From Rhodospirillales bacterium (GTDB taxonomy: Bacteria > Pseudomonadota > Alphaproteobacteria > Micavibrionales > UBA1664), in the NCBI GenBank assembly GCA_023898805.1, contig CP060260.1, forward strand, positions 1,488,001 through 1,552,000: a stretch of 64,000 nucleotides of DNA, read 5' to 3'. The position numbers and the translations under genes were made by a program. Below the pieces are notes generated by a model, which searched no databases, was not told the origin of the DNA, and saw only the letters and a list, made by a program, of their open reading frames with translations. Of this stretch, positions 36,625-43,538 are shown in pieces. Each line of letters begins with the position of its first letter. Within the stretch, counting starts at the first letter, position 1.

Positions 36625-37171
36625 AAACGCGCACCATATCCTATCCGACGAACGCGGCGTGGCCGCGACCGAATTCGCGTTCCTGCTGCCCATTCTGCTG
36701 CTTTTGGTGATGGGTATTTACGAATCGACGCGCTTCGTCCTGTTCAGCCAGAAGCTAGACCGCGTCGCCTATACCGTTGCGGACGTGACGGCACAGCAAA
36801 CCGCCGTTACCAACGCCGATCTTTCCGATATCGTCACCGCCGCGACCAAAATCATGGAACCGTACGAATTCGGCGAGCTCGGGCGGGTGATCATCTCATC
36901 GGTCTATCAGGACCCGGATGACGGCCCCGTTGTGCGCTGGCAATACGCGGGCGGCGGCACCTTGCCGCGCGACAGTTTGATCGGTGATCCGGGCGAACCG
37001 GCGACATTGCCGGACGGCTTCACCCTGAACGACGAGGACAATGTCATCGTCGCCGAGGTTTTCTATTACTACACGCCCCCGTTTTCGGAGGATTATTTAA
37101 GTACACGTGAAAACTATAAAACCGCGGTCTTCAAGCCGCGCTTCGGCGCGCTGACCACCGCGCCGAATTAA
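36617..37171 (+). CDS. TadE/TadF-like pseudopilin
   Basis: The prepilin-like N-terminus DERG | VAATEFAFLLPILLLL has Glu at +5, and the hydrophobic helix continues to about residue 33. A periplasmic domain of about 140 residues follows. It starts with GTG inside the end of the previous gene, in keeping with translational coupling. It is likely the TadF-type minor pseudopilin of the Tad system and a substrate of CpaA. Confidence 0.88.
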   Translation: MVRNAHHILSDERGVAATEFAFLLPILLLLVMGIYESTRFVLFSQKLDRVAYTVADVTAQQTAVTNADLSDIVTAATKIMEPYEFGELGRVIISSVYQDPDDGPVVRWQYAGGGTLPRDSLIGDPGEPATLPDGFTLNDEDNVIVAEVFYYYTPPFSEDYLSTRENYKTAVFKPRFGALTTAPN

Positions 37172-37184
37172 AAAGATAAAAAAG

Positions 37185-38576
37185 ATGGTGTGTGTCATGC
37201 GTAGGAACGGAAAAAACAATTTGCTTGGTAAAGCGAGGCAGGGCGGCAGCATGGTCGTCGCCGCGACCTTCGGCATCATCGCGATGCTGGGTACCGCAGG
37301 CCTTGCGGTCGATATCGGGCGCGCGCAGCTCGCGCAATCGAAACTATCAAGTGCGCTCGACGCCGCGGGGCTTGCCGCAGGGGCCAGCATCAGTACTCAA
37401 GACTTGAATACCGAAGTGAACAAATATCTCAACGTCAACTTCAACAATTATCTTGATGCGACGATCGACGATATTGATCCGCAATACGACCCCGACACCA
37501 ACGTGATCACCGTCACGGCCACAGGACATATCGAAACCACCTTCATGAAATATTTTGGCATCGATACGGTGCCGATCGATGCATCAACCGAAATCACCCG
37601 CGCGACAAGCGGGCTTGAACTGGCGCTGGTGCTCGATAACACCGGGTCGATGGCGGGCACGCGGCTAAGCGCGCTTAAGGATGCGGCCTCGGAAATGGTC
37701 GGCACCCTGTTCGGCGACGGCACCAATGACCAACAGCATCTCTGGATCGGCGTCGTCCCCTTCTCGCAGGCGGTGAATATCGGAACACAGCACGAAAGCT
37801 GGCTGACCACCGGATCTATCGCCGCCAAAAACTGGGGCCCGGACAGCTGGGCGGGATGCGTCGATGCGCGGCTGAGCAGTCTTGATACCACCGACTCGCC
37901 GCCGTCTTCCGGTAGTTTTGAACCGTATTACTGGCCCGACGACGGCAACAACAACTGGATCAAAACGACGACCAAAAAAGGCAAGACCACGACGACTTAC
38001 ACGATCGACGACACCCACGGACCGAATAAATACTGTCCGCAATCCAGCATGGGATTGACCTCGGACGAGAGCGCGGTGCTGACGGCGATCGATAATATGG
38101 AGGCGCGCGGCAACACTCACATCGTCACCGGCGCGGTCTGGGGCTGGCGTATGTTAAGCCCGAACTGGCGCGGCCTGTGGGGGGGCGAGATGGATGAAAA
38201 CGACCTGCCGCTCGATTACAACACGCCGCGCATGAACAAGGCGGTGGTGATCATGACTGACGGCGAAAATACTATCAGCAGCTCCAGTCATGGTGCGTAC
38301 TGGTACCTGTCCGACGGGCGTCTGGGCACTACCGATCAAAACACCGCGGTCGATGAACTGGATACGCGCCTTTCCAGCGTCTGTACCCAGATGAAGAACA
38401 ACAACGTCATCGTCTATACGATCGCTTTCGGTAGTCCGGGTACGAGCATCCAGAACCTGCTGCGCAATTGCGCCAGCCAGGCGGATTATTATTTCGACTC
38501 GCCCGATAGCGACGAACTGCACAAGGCGTTCCGCCAGATCGGGGATTCTCTCTCCAACCTGCGGGTCAGCAAATAG
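37185..38576 (+). CDS. tadG: TadG-like pilus protein with von Willebrand A domain
   Basis: The N-terminal membrane segment (MVVAATFGIIAMLGTAGLAV) continues into the TadG pattern GRAQLAQSKLSSALDAAGLA. A VWA domain follows, with the MIDAS-type sequence LVLDNTGSMAG and later VVIMTDGENT. TadG links the pilus machine to the envelope or mediates adhesion; the metal site suggests ligand binding outside the inner membrane. An ATG at 37197 is an alternative start. It ends the tadE/F/G operon. Confidence 0.9.
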   Translation: MVCVMRRNGKNNLLGKARQGGSMVVAATFGIIAMLGTAGLAVDIGRAQLAQSKLSSALDAAGLAAGASISTQDLNTEVNKYLNVNFNNYLDATIDDIDPQYDPDTNVITVTATGHIETTFMKYFGIDTVPIDASTEITRATSGLELALVLDNTGSMAGTRLSALKDAASEMVGTLFGDGTNDQQHLWIGVVPFSQAVNIGTQHESWLTTGSIAAKNWGPDSWAGCVDARLSSLDTTDSPPSSGSFEPYYWPDDGNNNWIKTTTKKGKTTTTYTIDDTHGPNKYCPQSSMGLTSDESAVLTAIDNMEARGNTHIVTGAVWGWRMLSPNWRGLWGGEMDENDLPLDYNTPRMNKAVVIMTDGENTISSSSHGAYWYLSDGRLGTTDQNTAVDELDTRLSSVCTQMKNNNVIVYTIAFGSPGTSIQNLLRNCASQADYYFDSPDSDELHKAFRQIGDSLSNLRVSK

Positions 38577-38607
38577 ATAGAATTGTAGGGAAAATTCACC
38601 GCATCTT

Positions 38608-38652
38608 AGGCGCTTTTCCGTAATATATAAAAAAGCGCCTGGCGGGTTTTTC
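38608..38652 (+). terminator. Probable terminator of the tadE/F/G operon
   Basis: A perfect 10-bp stem AGGCGCTTTT / AAAAGCGCCT (38608-38617 with 38631-38640) has a 13-nt loop. GGCGGGTTTTT follows, so the U tract is four to five bases after the stem. Confidence 0.6.
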
Positions 38653-38708
38653 CGGCTTCCGTGATGGGCGCGTAATGAAACCGCCGGATATGTGGTTAGA
38701 GTCTCAGC

Positions 38709-39209
38709 ATGAGGAATCCAGAGCCGCGCCAGGCCGCCATTGACCGCAAGGACCGCGAACATAACGTTGTTCTGGTGGCTGATGACAATACCTTTATTCG
38801 CTTTCTGGTAAAAAAATGGCTGGGCGCGCAGGCAAAAATCGTTGAAGTGTCGAACGGCGCTGATGTGATGTCTGCCTATCTGCGCAGCAATCCCGACATG
38901 GTTTTTCTGGATATCCACCTGCCGGGATGCAGCGGCAAGGACGTGCTGGCCCGCTTGATGCAGGCCGATCCGGAAGCCTATGTGGTGATGCTTTCCGCCG
39001 ACAGCAACCGCGACAACGTCATGAATACGGTGCGTACGGGGGCCAAGGCCTTTATCACCAAGCCTTTTACCCGCGATACGCTGCACAGATATTTCTTGAA
39101 GTGCCCGACGGTCCGCCAACCGGAGTTGGCGCTTGACGAAGCGCCTTCCATGTCTACCGTGCCCTCCGGCCATCAAAACGCCGAAACATTCGAGATCGAG
39201 ATAAGTTAA
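38709..39209 (+). CDS. Stand-alone receiver-domain response regulator
   Basis: A single CheY-like receiver domain covers about residues 20-130. The acidic pair is Asp25-Asp26 (LVADDNTFIR), the phosphoacceptor is Asp68 (VFLDIHLPG), and Ser96 and Lys118 (ITKPF) complete the site. No output domain follows, only a 35-residue tail. It would work by protein-protein contact or as a phosphorelay step. It lies 132 bp after tadG; a link to pilus control is possible but not shown. Confidence 0.9.
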   Translation: MRNPEPRQAAIDRKDREHNVVLVADDNTFIRFLVKKWLGAQAKIVEVSNGADVMSAYLRSNPDMVFLDIHLPGCSGKDVLARLMQADPEAYVVMLSADSNRDNVMNTVRTGAKAFITKPFTRDTLHRYFLKCPTVRQPELALDEAPSMSTVPSGHQNAETFEIEIS

Positions 39210-39256
39210 GCTCGAACATTGATGCGTTTAGTGCGTAGAAATGGTACACTAAATCC

Positions 39257-39802
39257 ATGAACAAACGCTGGCTTGTGCCGCTGCTTTGCCTTGCGCTTTT
39301 GATGGGCGGGTGCGCCCGTTTTCCGGTGCCCGGCGGCACGGAAAGCGTCAACGGCAAGGCGTTCAAGGGCGCGGACGATTTCCGTACCCGCATCGATCAG
39401 CTGGTCCCCGGCATGGGGGAATCCCAGGTTTTTGCGATTATCGGGCGCAACCGCGATAGCCTGACCCGCCTTTCGCGTCCGGAAGTGATCAGCGCCCTGT
39501 ATGGCGGCAGCGCGGTCCAGATGATCTCCGGTCCTGCTGAACGGGCCGAGACCCGCGCCTTTGTCGACTCGCTTTACGGTTATCGTATGAATTTCCGCAA
39601 CACCAAGAAAGATGTCGGCTTTGCTTCGCCTATCCGGATGCAGACTCACGAAACCGGCTATAACTACAGTGTCGACATGGTCTTCCAGAACGGCGTTTTA
39701 TTTGAAAATCCAGTCCTCTCCGGCGGGCTGATTGATGGCACATCGTCGCGCACCGTCTTCGATTATCTCAATCCCGGCATGGCCGTCGATCGTATCCCCT
39801 GA
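39257..39802 (+). CDS. BamE/SmpA-like lipoprotein
   Basis: The lipoprotein signal ends in LALLMGGC. A region RIDQLVPGMGESQVFAIIGR resembles the BamE/SmpA core, in which GM is followed by a helix and the start of a strand. The remainder (MVFQNGVLFE near the end) fits the beta strands of that fold. At 181 aa it is longer than BamE. I call it BamE-like rather than BamE; a role at the outer membrane is inferred. Confidence 0.6.
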   Translation: MNKRWLVPLLCLALLMGGCARFPVPGGTESVNGKAFKGADDFRTRIDQLVPGMGESQVFAIIGRNRDSLTRLSRPEVISALYGGSAVQMISGPAERAETRAFVDSLYGYRMNFRNTKKDVGFASPIRMQTHETGYNYSVDMVFQNGVLFENPVLSGGLIDGTSSRTVFDYLNPGMAVDRIP

Positions 39803-39860
39803 CGGATACATATCTGACGGGGATTCCATCATCTGATGCTTACATGCTATTCTGCACCCC

Positions 39861-40604
39861 ATGCGTCTGAACATCTTTTTGCAAAAGGCCGGTATCGGCA
39901 GCCGGCGTGAGGCTGAGCGCCTCGTCGCTGATGGTCGTGTCACCGTCAATGGCGTCCCTGCCACGGTCACCACACCGGTGGAGGAGGGGGACGCAGTCTG
40001 TGTCGACGGCAAACCCGTTTCGGCTGAAACAAGGCCGTTGCCGCGCCTGTTCATGGTCTACAAGCCGCTCGACGTGCTGGTGACCACTTTCGACGCACAG
40101 GGACGTAAAACCGTCTTCGAACTGCCCAGTCTTAAACAATCCGGCCTGCCACGCCTGATGACCGTGGGCCGCCTCGACGTCAACTCGGAAGGATTGCTGC
40201 TGCTGTCGTCCGACGGGCCGCTGGCGCAGGCGATGATGCACCCCGACACCGCGCTTGAACGCGTTTACCGCATCCGCGTCCATGGCCGCCTGAAGGACGA
40301 CGACATCGCGCGTCTGGCACGCGGCGTCACCGTGGCCGGGGTCAGGTACAAGGGTGCGAAGGTGACCGAGGACCGCGCGCCCACCGGGCGCAACACCTGG
40401 TACACCATCACCCTGACCGAAGGGAAAAACCGCGAAATCCGCAAGCTGATGGAGTATTTCGGCTGCGTGGTCAACCGCCTGATCCGCCTTCAATACGGGC
40501 CGTTCCGGCTGGGCGACCTGCCGGAAGGCGCGCTGCGCGAAGTCTCGAAAAAACAGGTCGCGGCGCTGATCGACGATTTGAAGAAACGCGGCGCGAAGCT
40601 GTGA
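39861..40604 (+). CDS. RsuA/RluB-family rRNA pseudouridine synthase
   Basis: An N-terminal S4 RNA-binding domain (RLNIFLQKAGIGSRREAERL) is followed by the synthase domain. The catalytic Asp lies in VGRLDVNSEGLLLLSSDG. Later family motifs are RVYRIRVHG, then LTEGKNREIRKLMEYFG. The layout best fits RluB/RluE-like 23S rRNA enzymes, though RsuA cannot be excluded. The stop overlaps the greB GTG start by 4 nt. Confidence 0.92.
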   Translation: MRLNIFLQKAGIGSRREAERLVADGRVTVNGVPATVTTPVEEGDAVCVDGKPVSAETRPLPRLFMVYKPLDVLVTTFDAQGRKTVFELPSLKQSGLPRLMTVGRLDVNSEGLLLLSSDGPLAQAMMHPDTALERVYRIRVHGRLKDDDIARLARGVTVAGVRYKGAKVTEDRAPTGRNTWYTITLTEGKNREIRKLMEYFGCVVNRLIRLQYGPFRLGDLPEGALREVSKKQVAALIDDLKKRGAKL

Positions 40605-41161
40605 GCAAGGCCTTCACCAGCGAGGAGACCGAGGTCGAGGACGCCGAACGTCCGGACGAACCGCCGCCGTTGCCTCCCGGCACGAAAAATTACATGACGC
40701 CGGAAGGCGCCGCTGCGCTGCGCGAGGAATTGCGTTTTCTGCTGAAGGACGAGCGCCCGCGCATCGTCGAAATCGTGTCCTGGGCGGCGGGAAACGGTGA
40801 CCGTTCAGAAAACGGCGATTACCTGTACAACAAGAAACGCTTGCGCGAAATCGACCGCCGCGTGCGCTATCTGACCAAGCGTCTGGACAAGGTGGAAATC
40901 GTCGATCCGCGCCGCCAGCAGACGCTGGAACAGGTGTTCTTCGGCGCGACGGTGACCTATGCGCGCGCCGACGGCACGAAACAGACGGTGAAACTGGTCG
41001 ACATCGACGAGGCCGACATGGCCCATGGAAAGATCAACTGGCAGTCGCCCGTCGCCCGCGCGCTGATGAAGAAACGCGAGGGCGACCGGGTTGAGTTGCG
41101 CACCGGCGGCGGAATCGAAACGCTGGAAATTCTGGCGATCGACTACGTAACCGGCGATTAG
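40601..41161 (+). CDS. greB: Transcription elongation factor GreB
   Basis: GreB rescues backtracked RNA polymerase by stimulating transcript cleavage. The coiled-coil tip carries the catalytic acidic residues in NGDRSENGDYLYNKKRLREI, the GreB rather than GreA pattern. The C-terminal FKBP-like domain follows. A 25-residue acidic/proline-rich N-terminal extension is unusual. It starts with GTG in a GTGA overlap with the pseudouridine synthase. It converges on a DUF2892 gene with a 4-nt overlap. Confidence 0.94.
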   Translation: MSKAFTSEETEVEDAERPDEPPPLPPGTKNYMTPEGAAALREELRFLLKDERPRIVEIVSWAAGNGDRSENGDYLYNKKRLREIDRRVRYLTKRLDKVEIVDPRRQQTLEQVFFGATVTYARADGTKQTVKLVDIDEADMAHGKINWQSPVARALMKKREGDRVELRTGGGIETLEILAIDYVTGD

Positions 41162-41340
41162 CCCTTCTTGGTCGAAAGACCCAGCGGCAGGTAAGCCGGA
41201 CAAAAGCGGACCAGCCCGGTGCCAAGCGGAACGATGCCGACGGCGCCCCACCAGCTTTTCATGTAGATGCCAACGCCGATGATGACGACGCCCGCGACGA
41301 TGCGCAGTGCGCGGTCGATATTTCCAACATTCTGTTTCAT
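41158..41340 (-). CDS. DUF2892 small membrane protein (YgaP-tail type)
   Basis: This 60-aa protein has the DUF2892 pattern: NIDRALRIVAGVVIIGVGIY, two short membrane helices, then VRFCPAYLPLG. In E. coli YgaP the same module is fused behind a rhodanese domain, where it anchors sulfur-transfer activity to the membrane. Here it is the last gene of the rhodanese/AhpD operon and so may be a split YgaP tail. A second DUF2892 gene closes the opposite operon at 48053. Confidence 0.88.
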   Translation of the reverse strand: MKQNVGNIDRALRIVAGVVIIGVGIYMKSWWGAVGIVPLGTGLVRFCPAYLPLGLSTKKG

Positions 41341-41367
41341 GTTTGAACCTTTCAGGGTTGTTGTTAA

Positions 41368-41715
41368 TCAGGCTTGTTGTTTGAACTGGTCGAAGGCGCG
41401 CAGGGCGTCCGCGGCGTACATCAGCGACGGGCCGCCACCCATGTATACGCACATGCCAAGCGTTTCGGCGACTTCCTCGCGCGTTGCGCCAAGCCGCACC
41501 AGCGCCTTGGCGTGATAGCCGAGGCACCCGTCGCAATGTCCGGCGACACCGAGCGCGAGCGCGATCAATTCCTTGGTTTTTTCATCCAGCGCGTTGGCCT
41601 TCAGCGCGGCGTTCGCCATCTGGGTGAAGCCGGTCATCGTGTCGGGGATGATCTGCCGCAGCTCCTTGGAATAGGCGCTGATATCCGCGATGATCGATGG
41701 AAATTCCTTGCTCAT
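41368..41715 (-). CDS. Carboxymuconolactone decarboxylase-family (AhpD-like) protein
   Basis: The AhpD-like redox motif is HCDGCLGYHAKAL, a CxxCxxxH with Cys61, Cys64 and His68. This 115-aa single-domain form is the small trimeric type with alkylhydroperoxidase or thiol-disulfide activity. Placement between rhodanese and DUF2892 points to thiol or persulfide chemistry rather than aromatic degradation. RBS-like AAGGAAA precedes the ATG. Confidence 0.88.
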   Translation of the reverse strand: MSKEFPSIIADISAYSKELRQIIPDTMTGFTQMANAALKANALDEKTKELIALALGVAGHCDGCLGYHAKALVRLGATREEVAETLGMCVYMGGGPSLMYAADALRAFDQFKQQA

Positions 41716-41757
41716 TTTCGTTTCCTTGCGTTGTTTTGCCCCAGCCTTTTTTGACCG

Positions 41758-42099
41758 TCAGCCTTTTTTGATCGTCTGGCCGCAGGCCTGACACCCCATC
41801 AACCCGCCTTCGATCACATGCACGTCCGTGTATCCGGCCTTGGTCAACTGGCTTGCGACTGCGACCGCGCGCTTGCCTGCCAGACACAGGATATACAGTT
41901 TGGCGTCCTTGGCCAGCCCGTGGTCGTGCACCAGGGATTCCGGATGAATTTCGTCCATCGGGATGTGGATATGCGGCAGGTCAAGGCATGCGTCCGCATG
42001 TTCCTTATTGGTACGGACATCAAGGATTGTGGCACTCTTGCAGGATTCGGGCGTCAAGTCGCTGGCCCGGATTGTTTTGTGCGCTGCCATAAAAAACAT
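41758..42099 (-). CDS. Rhodanese-domain sulfurtransferase with C-terminal CxxC
   Basis: A single rhodanese domain has the active-site loop LYILCLAGKRA with Cys72, which would carry a persulfide. The family's usual Trp-containing end is replaced by GGLMGCQACGQTIKKG, giving an extra CxxC at the C-terminus. This could pass sulfur or act as a redox switch. The start may be at 42099 or three codons later at 42090. It is the first gene of the leftward operon, facing the ArsR-type regulator across a palindrome. Confidence 0.88.
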   Translation of the reverse strand: MFFMAAHKTIRASDLTPESCKSATILDVRTNKEHADACLDLPHIHIPMDEIHPESLVHDHGLAKDAKLYILCLAGKRAVAVASQLTKAGYTDVHVIEGGLMGCQACGQTIKKG

Positions 42100-42132
42100 G
42101 AAGGTCCTTTTGCCGGATTTACCGGAAGTTAA

Positions 42133-42156
42133 ATTATTATGTTATAAAATAATAAT
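42133..42156. promoter_or_regulatory. Candidate operator between rhodanese and ArsR-type genes
   Basis: A perfect 8-bp inverted repeat ATTATTAT / ATAATAAT with an 8-bp spacer sits in the 132-bp divergent region. AT-rich palindromes with 8-bp centres are typical for SqrR/BigR-type ArsR regulators. It overlaps possible -10 sequences for the leftward promoter. Confidence 0.6.
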
Positions 42157-42231
42157 CTAGTCATATAAGTGCGGCGTGCTAAAGTCAACTGCCTCCGGAT
42201 CACAGATAATTCGGCTTAAGGAATGTAAGAC

Positions 42232-42558
42232 ATGGCCAGACGAAGCAAACCCAAACCCCAAAGACACGAAAACCTGATGCAGGCGGTGGGTCTGCTCAAG
42301 CTTCTGGCGCATCCGGTGCGTCTGTCGATTTTGTGCAATCTGCTGCATCGCGGCGAACTCAGCGTCGGCGACATCGTCGACGCCGAAGACGGCCGCGCCA
42401 GCCAGTCCCAGGTTTCACAGTTTCTCGGCAAGATGCGCAGCGAAGGTCTGGTGACCTCGCGCAAGGTGGCACAGACGGTTTATTATCGTCTGGATTCCGC
42501 TCCGGCGCGTGCGGTGATACAGTATTTGTACGATACCTATTGTGGAAACTGCCAATGA
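42232..42558 (+). CDS. ArsR-family regulator, SqrR/BigR/YgaV-like
   Basis: A winged-helix ArsR/SmtB protein of 108 aa: LLKLLAHPVRLSILCNLL, then GELSVGDIV and the recognition helix SQSQVSQFLGKMRSEGLV. Cys35 in RLSILCNLL aligns with the sensing cysteine of SqrR/BigR, and the C-terminal CGNC supplies Cys104 and Cys107, near SqrR Cys107. This dithiol pattern suggests sensing of persulfides rather than metals. Metal-site His/Cys motifs of ArsR/SmtB are absent. It is coupled to the RND adaptor by an ATGA overlap. Confidence 0.85.
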   Translation: MARRSKPKPQRHENLMQAVGLLKLLAHPVRLSILCNLLHRGELSVGDIVDAEDGRASQSQVSQFLGKMRSEGLVTSRKVAQTVYYRLDSAPARAVIQYLYDTYCGNCQ

Positions 42559-43538
42559 AACGTTTCGCCTTATACTTGCTGCTTCTCGCTCTGCTGCCCG
42601 CCTCCGCGCTCGCGCAGGTCCTCGCACCGGAATATACGGTCAGGGAATGGTCGATCCACGATCAGAAGGCGGTCTTCGCCACGGTCGAAAGCCGCAACGT
42701 CGTCCCCGCCCGCGTGCGCATCAACGGCACCATCGCCACCCTTTCGGTCAGGGAGGGGGACGAGGTGAAACAGGGGCAGGTCCTCGGTGTCGTTGCCGAT
42801 CGCAAGATCGCGCTTCAGATCGGCGGGCTCGACTCCCGCATCGCCGCCACCGATGCCCAGATCACCCAGTCCCGCACCGAACTTGGTCGCGTCAAGGCGC
42901 TGGTGCCTTCGGGCTCGGCCTCGCAATCCTCGCTCGACAAGGCGCAAAGTGCCTATGACGTCGCCTTCAATTCGCGCAAGGCGCTGGTCGCGGAGCGCGA
43001 GGTGCTGTCCCGCCAGATCGCTGAAGGCCGGGTGCTCGCGCCGGTGACGGGCCGCGTCCTGAGCGTGCCGGTGACCGCTGGCACGGTGGTGATGCCGGGC
43101 GAAGCGCTGGCCACGGTGGCGGAAGGCGATTTTGTGCTGCGTCTGGAAATCCCCGAACGCCATGCGCGCTATGTCCATAAAGGCGACACCGTGACGCTCG
43201 ACGCGCCTGAGGTCAGCGCCGCCGCCGCGCCCACCGGCACGATCGTCAAGGTCTATCCGGAAATAAACGACGGTCGTGTGCGCGCCGACGCGTCGGTCAA
43301 GGGCATCGGCGATTATTTCGTGGGCGAACGCGTCCGCGTCTGGATCGCGGTTGACTCCCGCCGGGCGATTGCCGTTCCTGCGGGCTATGTCGCGCACCGT
43401 TTCGGCATGGACTTCGTGCGCGTCAAAACCCCGTCGGGCGAGATGATCGAGGCGCCGGTCCGTCTGGGCCAGACGACGCCGGAGGGACCGGAGATTCTTT
43501 CAGGTCTTAAAGCCGGCGACGTGGTGGTGCGTCCATGA
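42555..43538 (+). CDS. RND efflux periplasmic adaptor (membrane fusion protein)
   Basis: A signal peptide (ALYLLLLALLPASALAQ) precedes a barrel-sandwich hybrid (VRINGTIATLSVREGDEVKQ), an alpha-hairpin with coiled-coil character (about residues 90-160) and the second lipoyl half (RVLAPVTGRVLSVPVTAG). At 327 aa it is compact. It would bridge the RND pump to an outer-membrane channel. No TolC-like gene is nearby, so a shared channel must be used. ATGA overlaps join it to both neighbours. Confidence 0.92.
   Translation: MKRFALYLLLLALLPASALAQVLAPEYTVREWSIHDQKAVFATVESRNVVPARVRINGTIATLSVREGDEVKQGQVLGVVADRKIALQIGGLDSRIAATDAQITQSRTELGRVKALVPSGSASQSSLDKAQSAYDVAFNSRKALVAEREVLSRQIAEGRVLAPVTGRVLSVPVTAGTVVMPGEALATVAEGDFVLRLEIPERHARYVHKGDTVTLDAPEVSAAAAPTGTIVKVYPEINDGRVRADASVKGIGDYFVGERVRVWIAVDSRRAIAVPAGYVAHRFGMDFVRVKTPSGEMIEAPVRLGQTTPEGPEILSGLKAGDVVVRP

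Noticed and set aside
38154..39176. Minus-strand 340-codon ORF across the tadG end and the receiver gene
   Set aside because: It spans two real genes and a terminator hairpin and has no recognisable domain.
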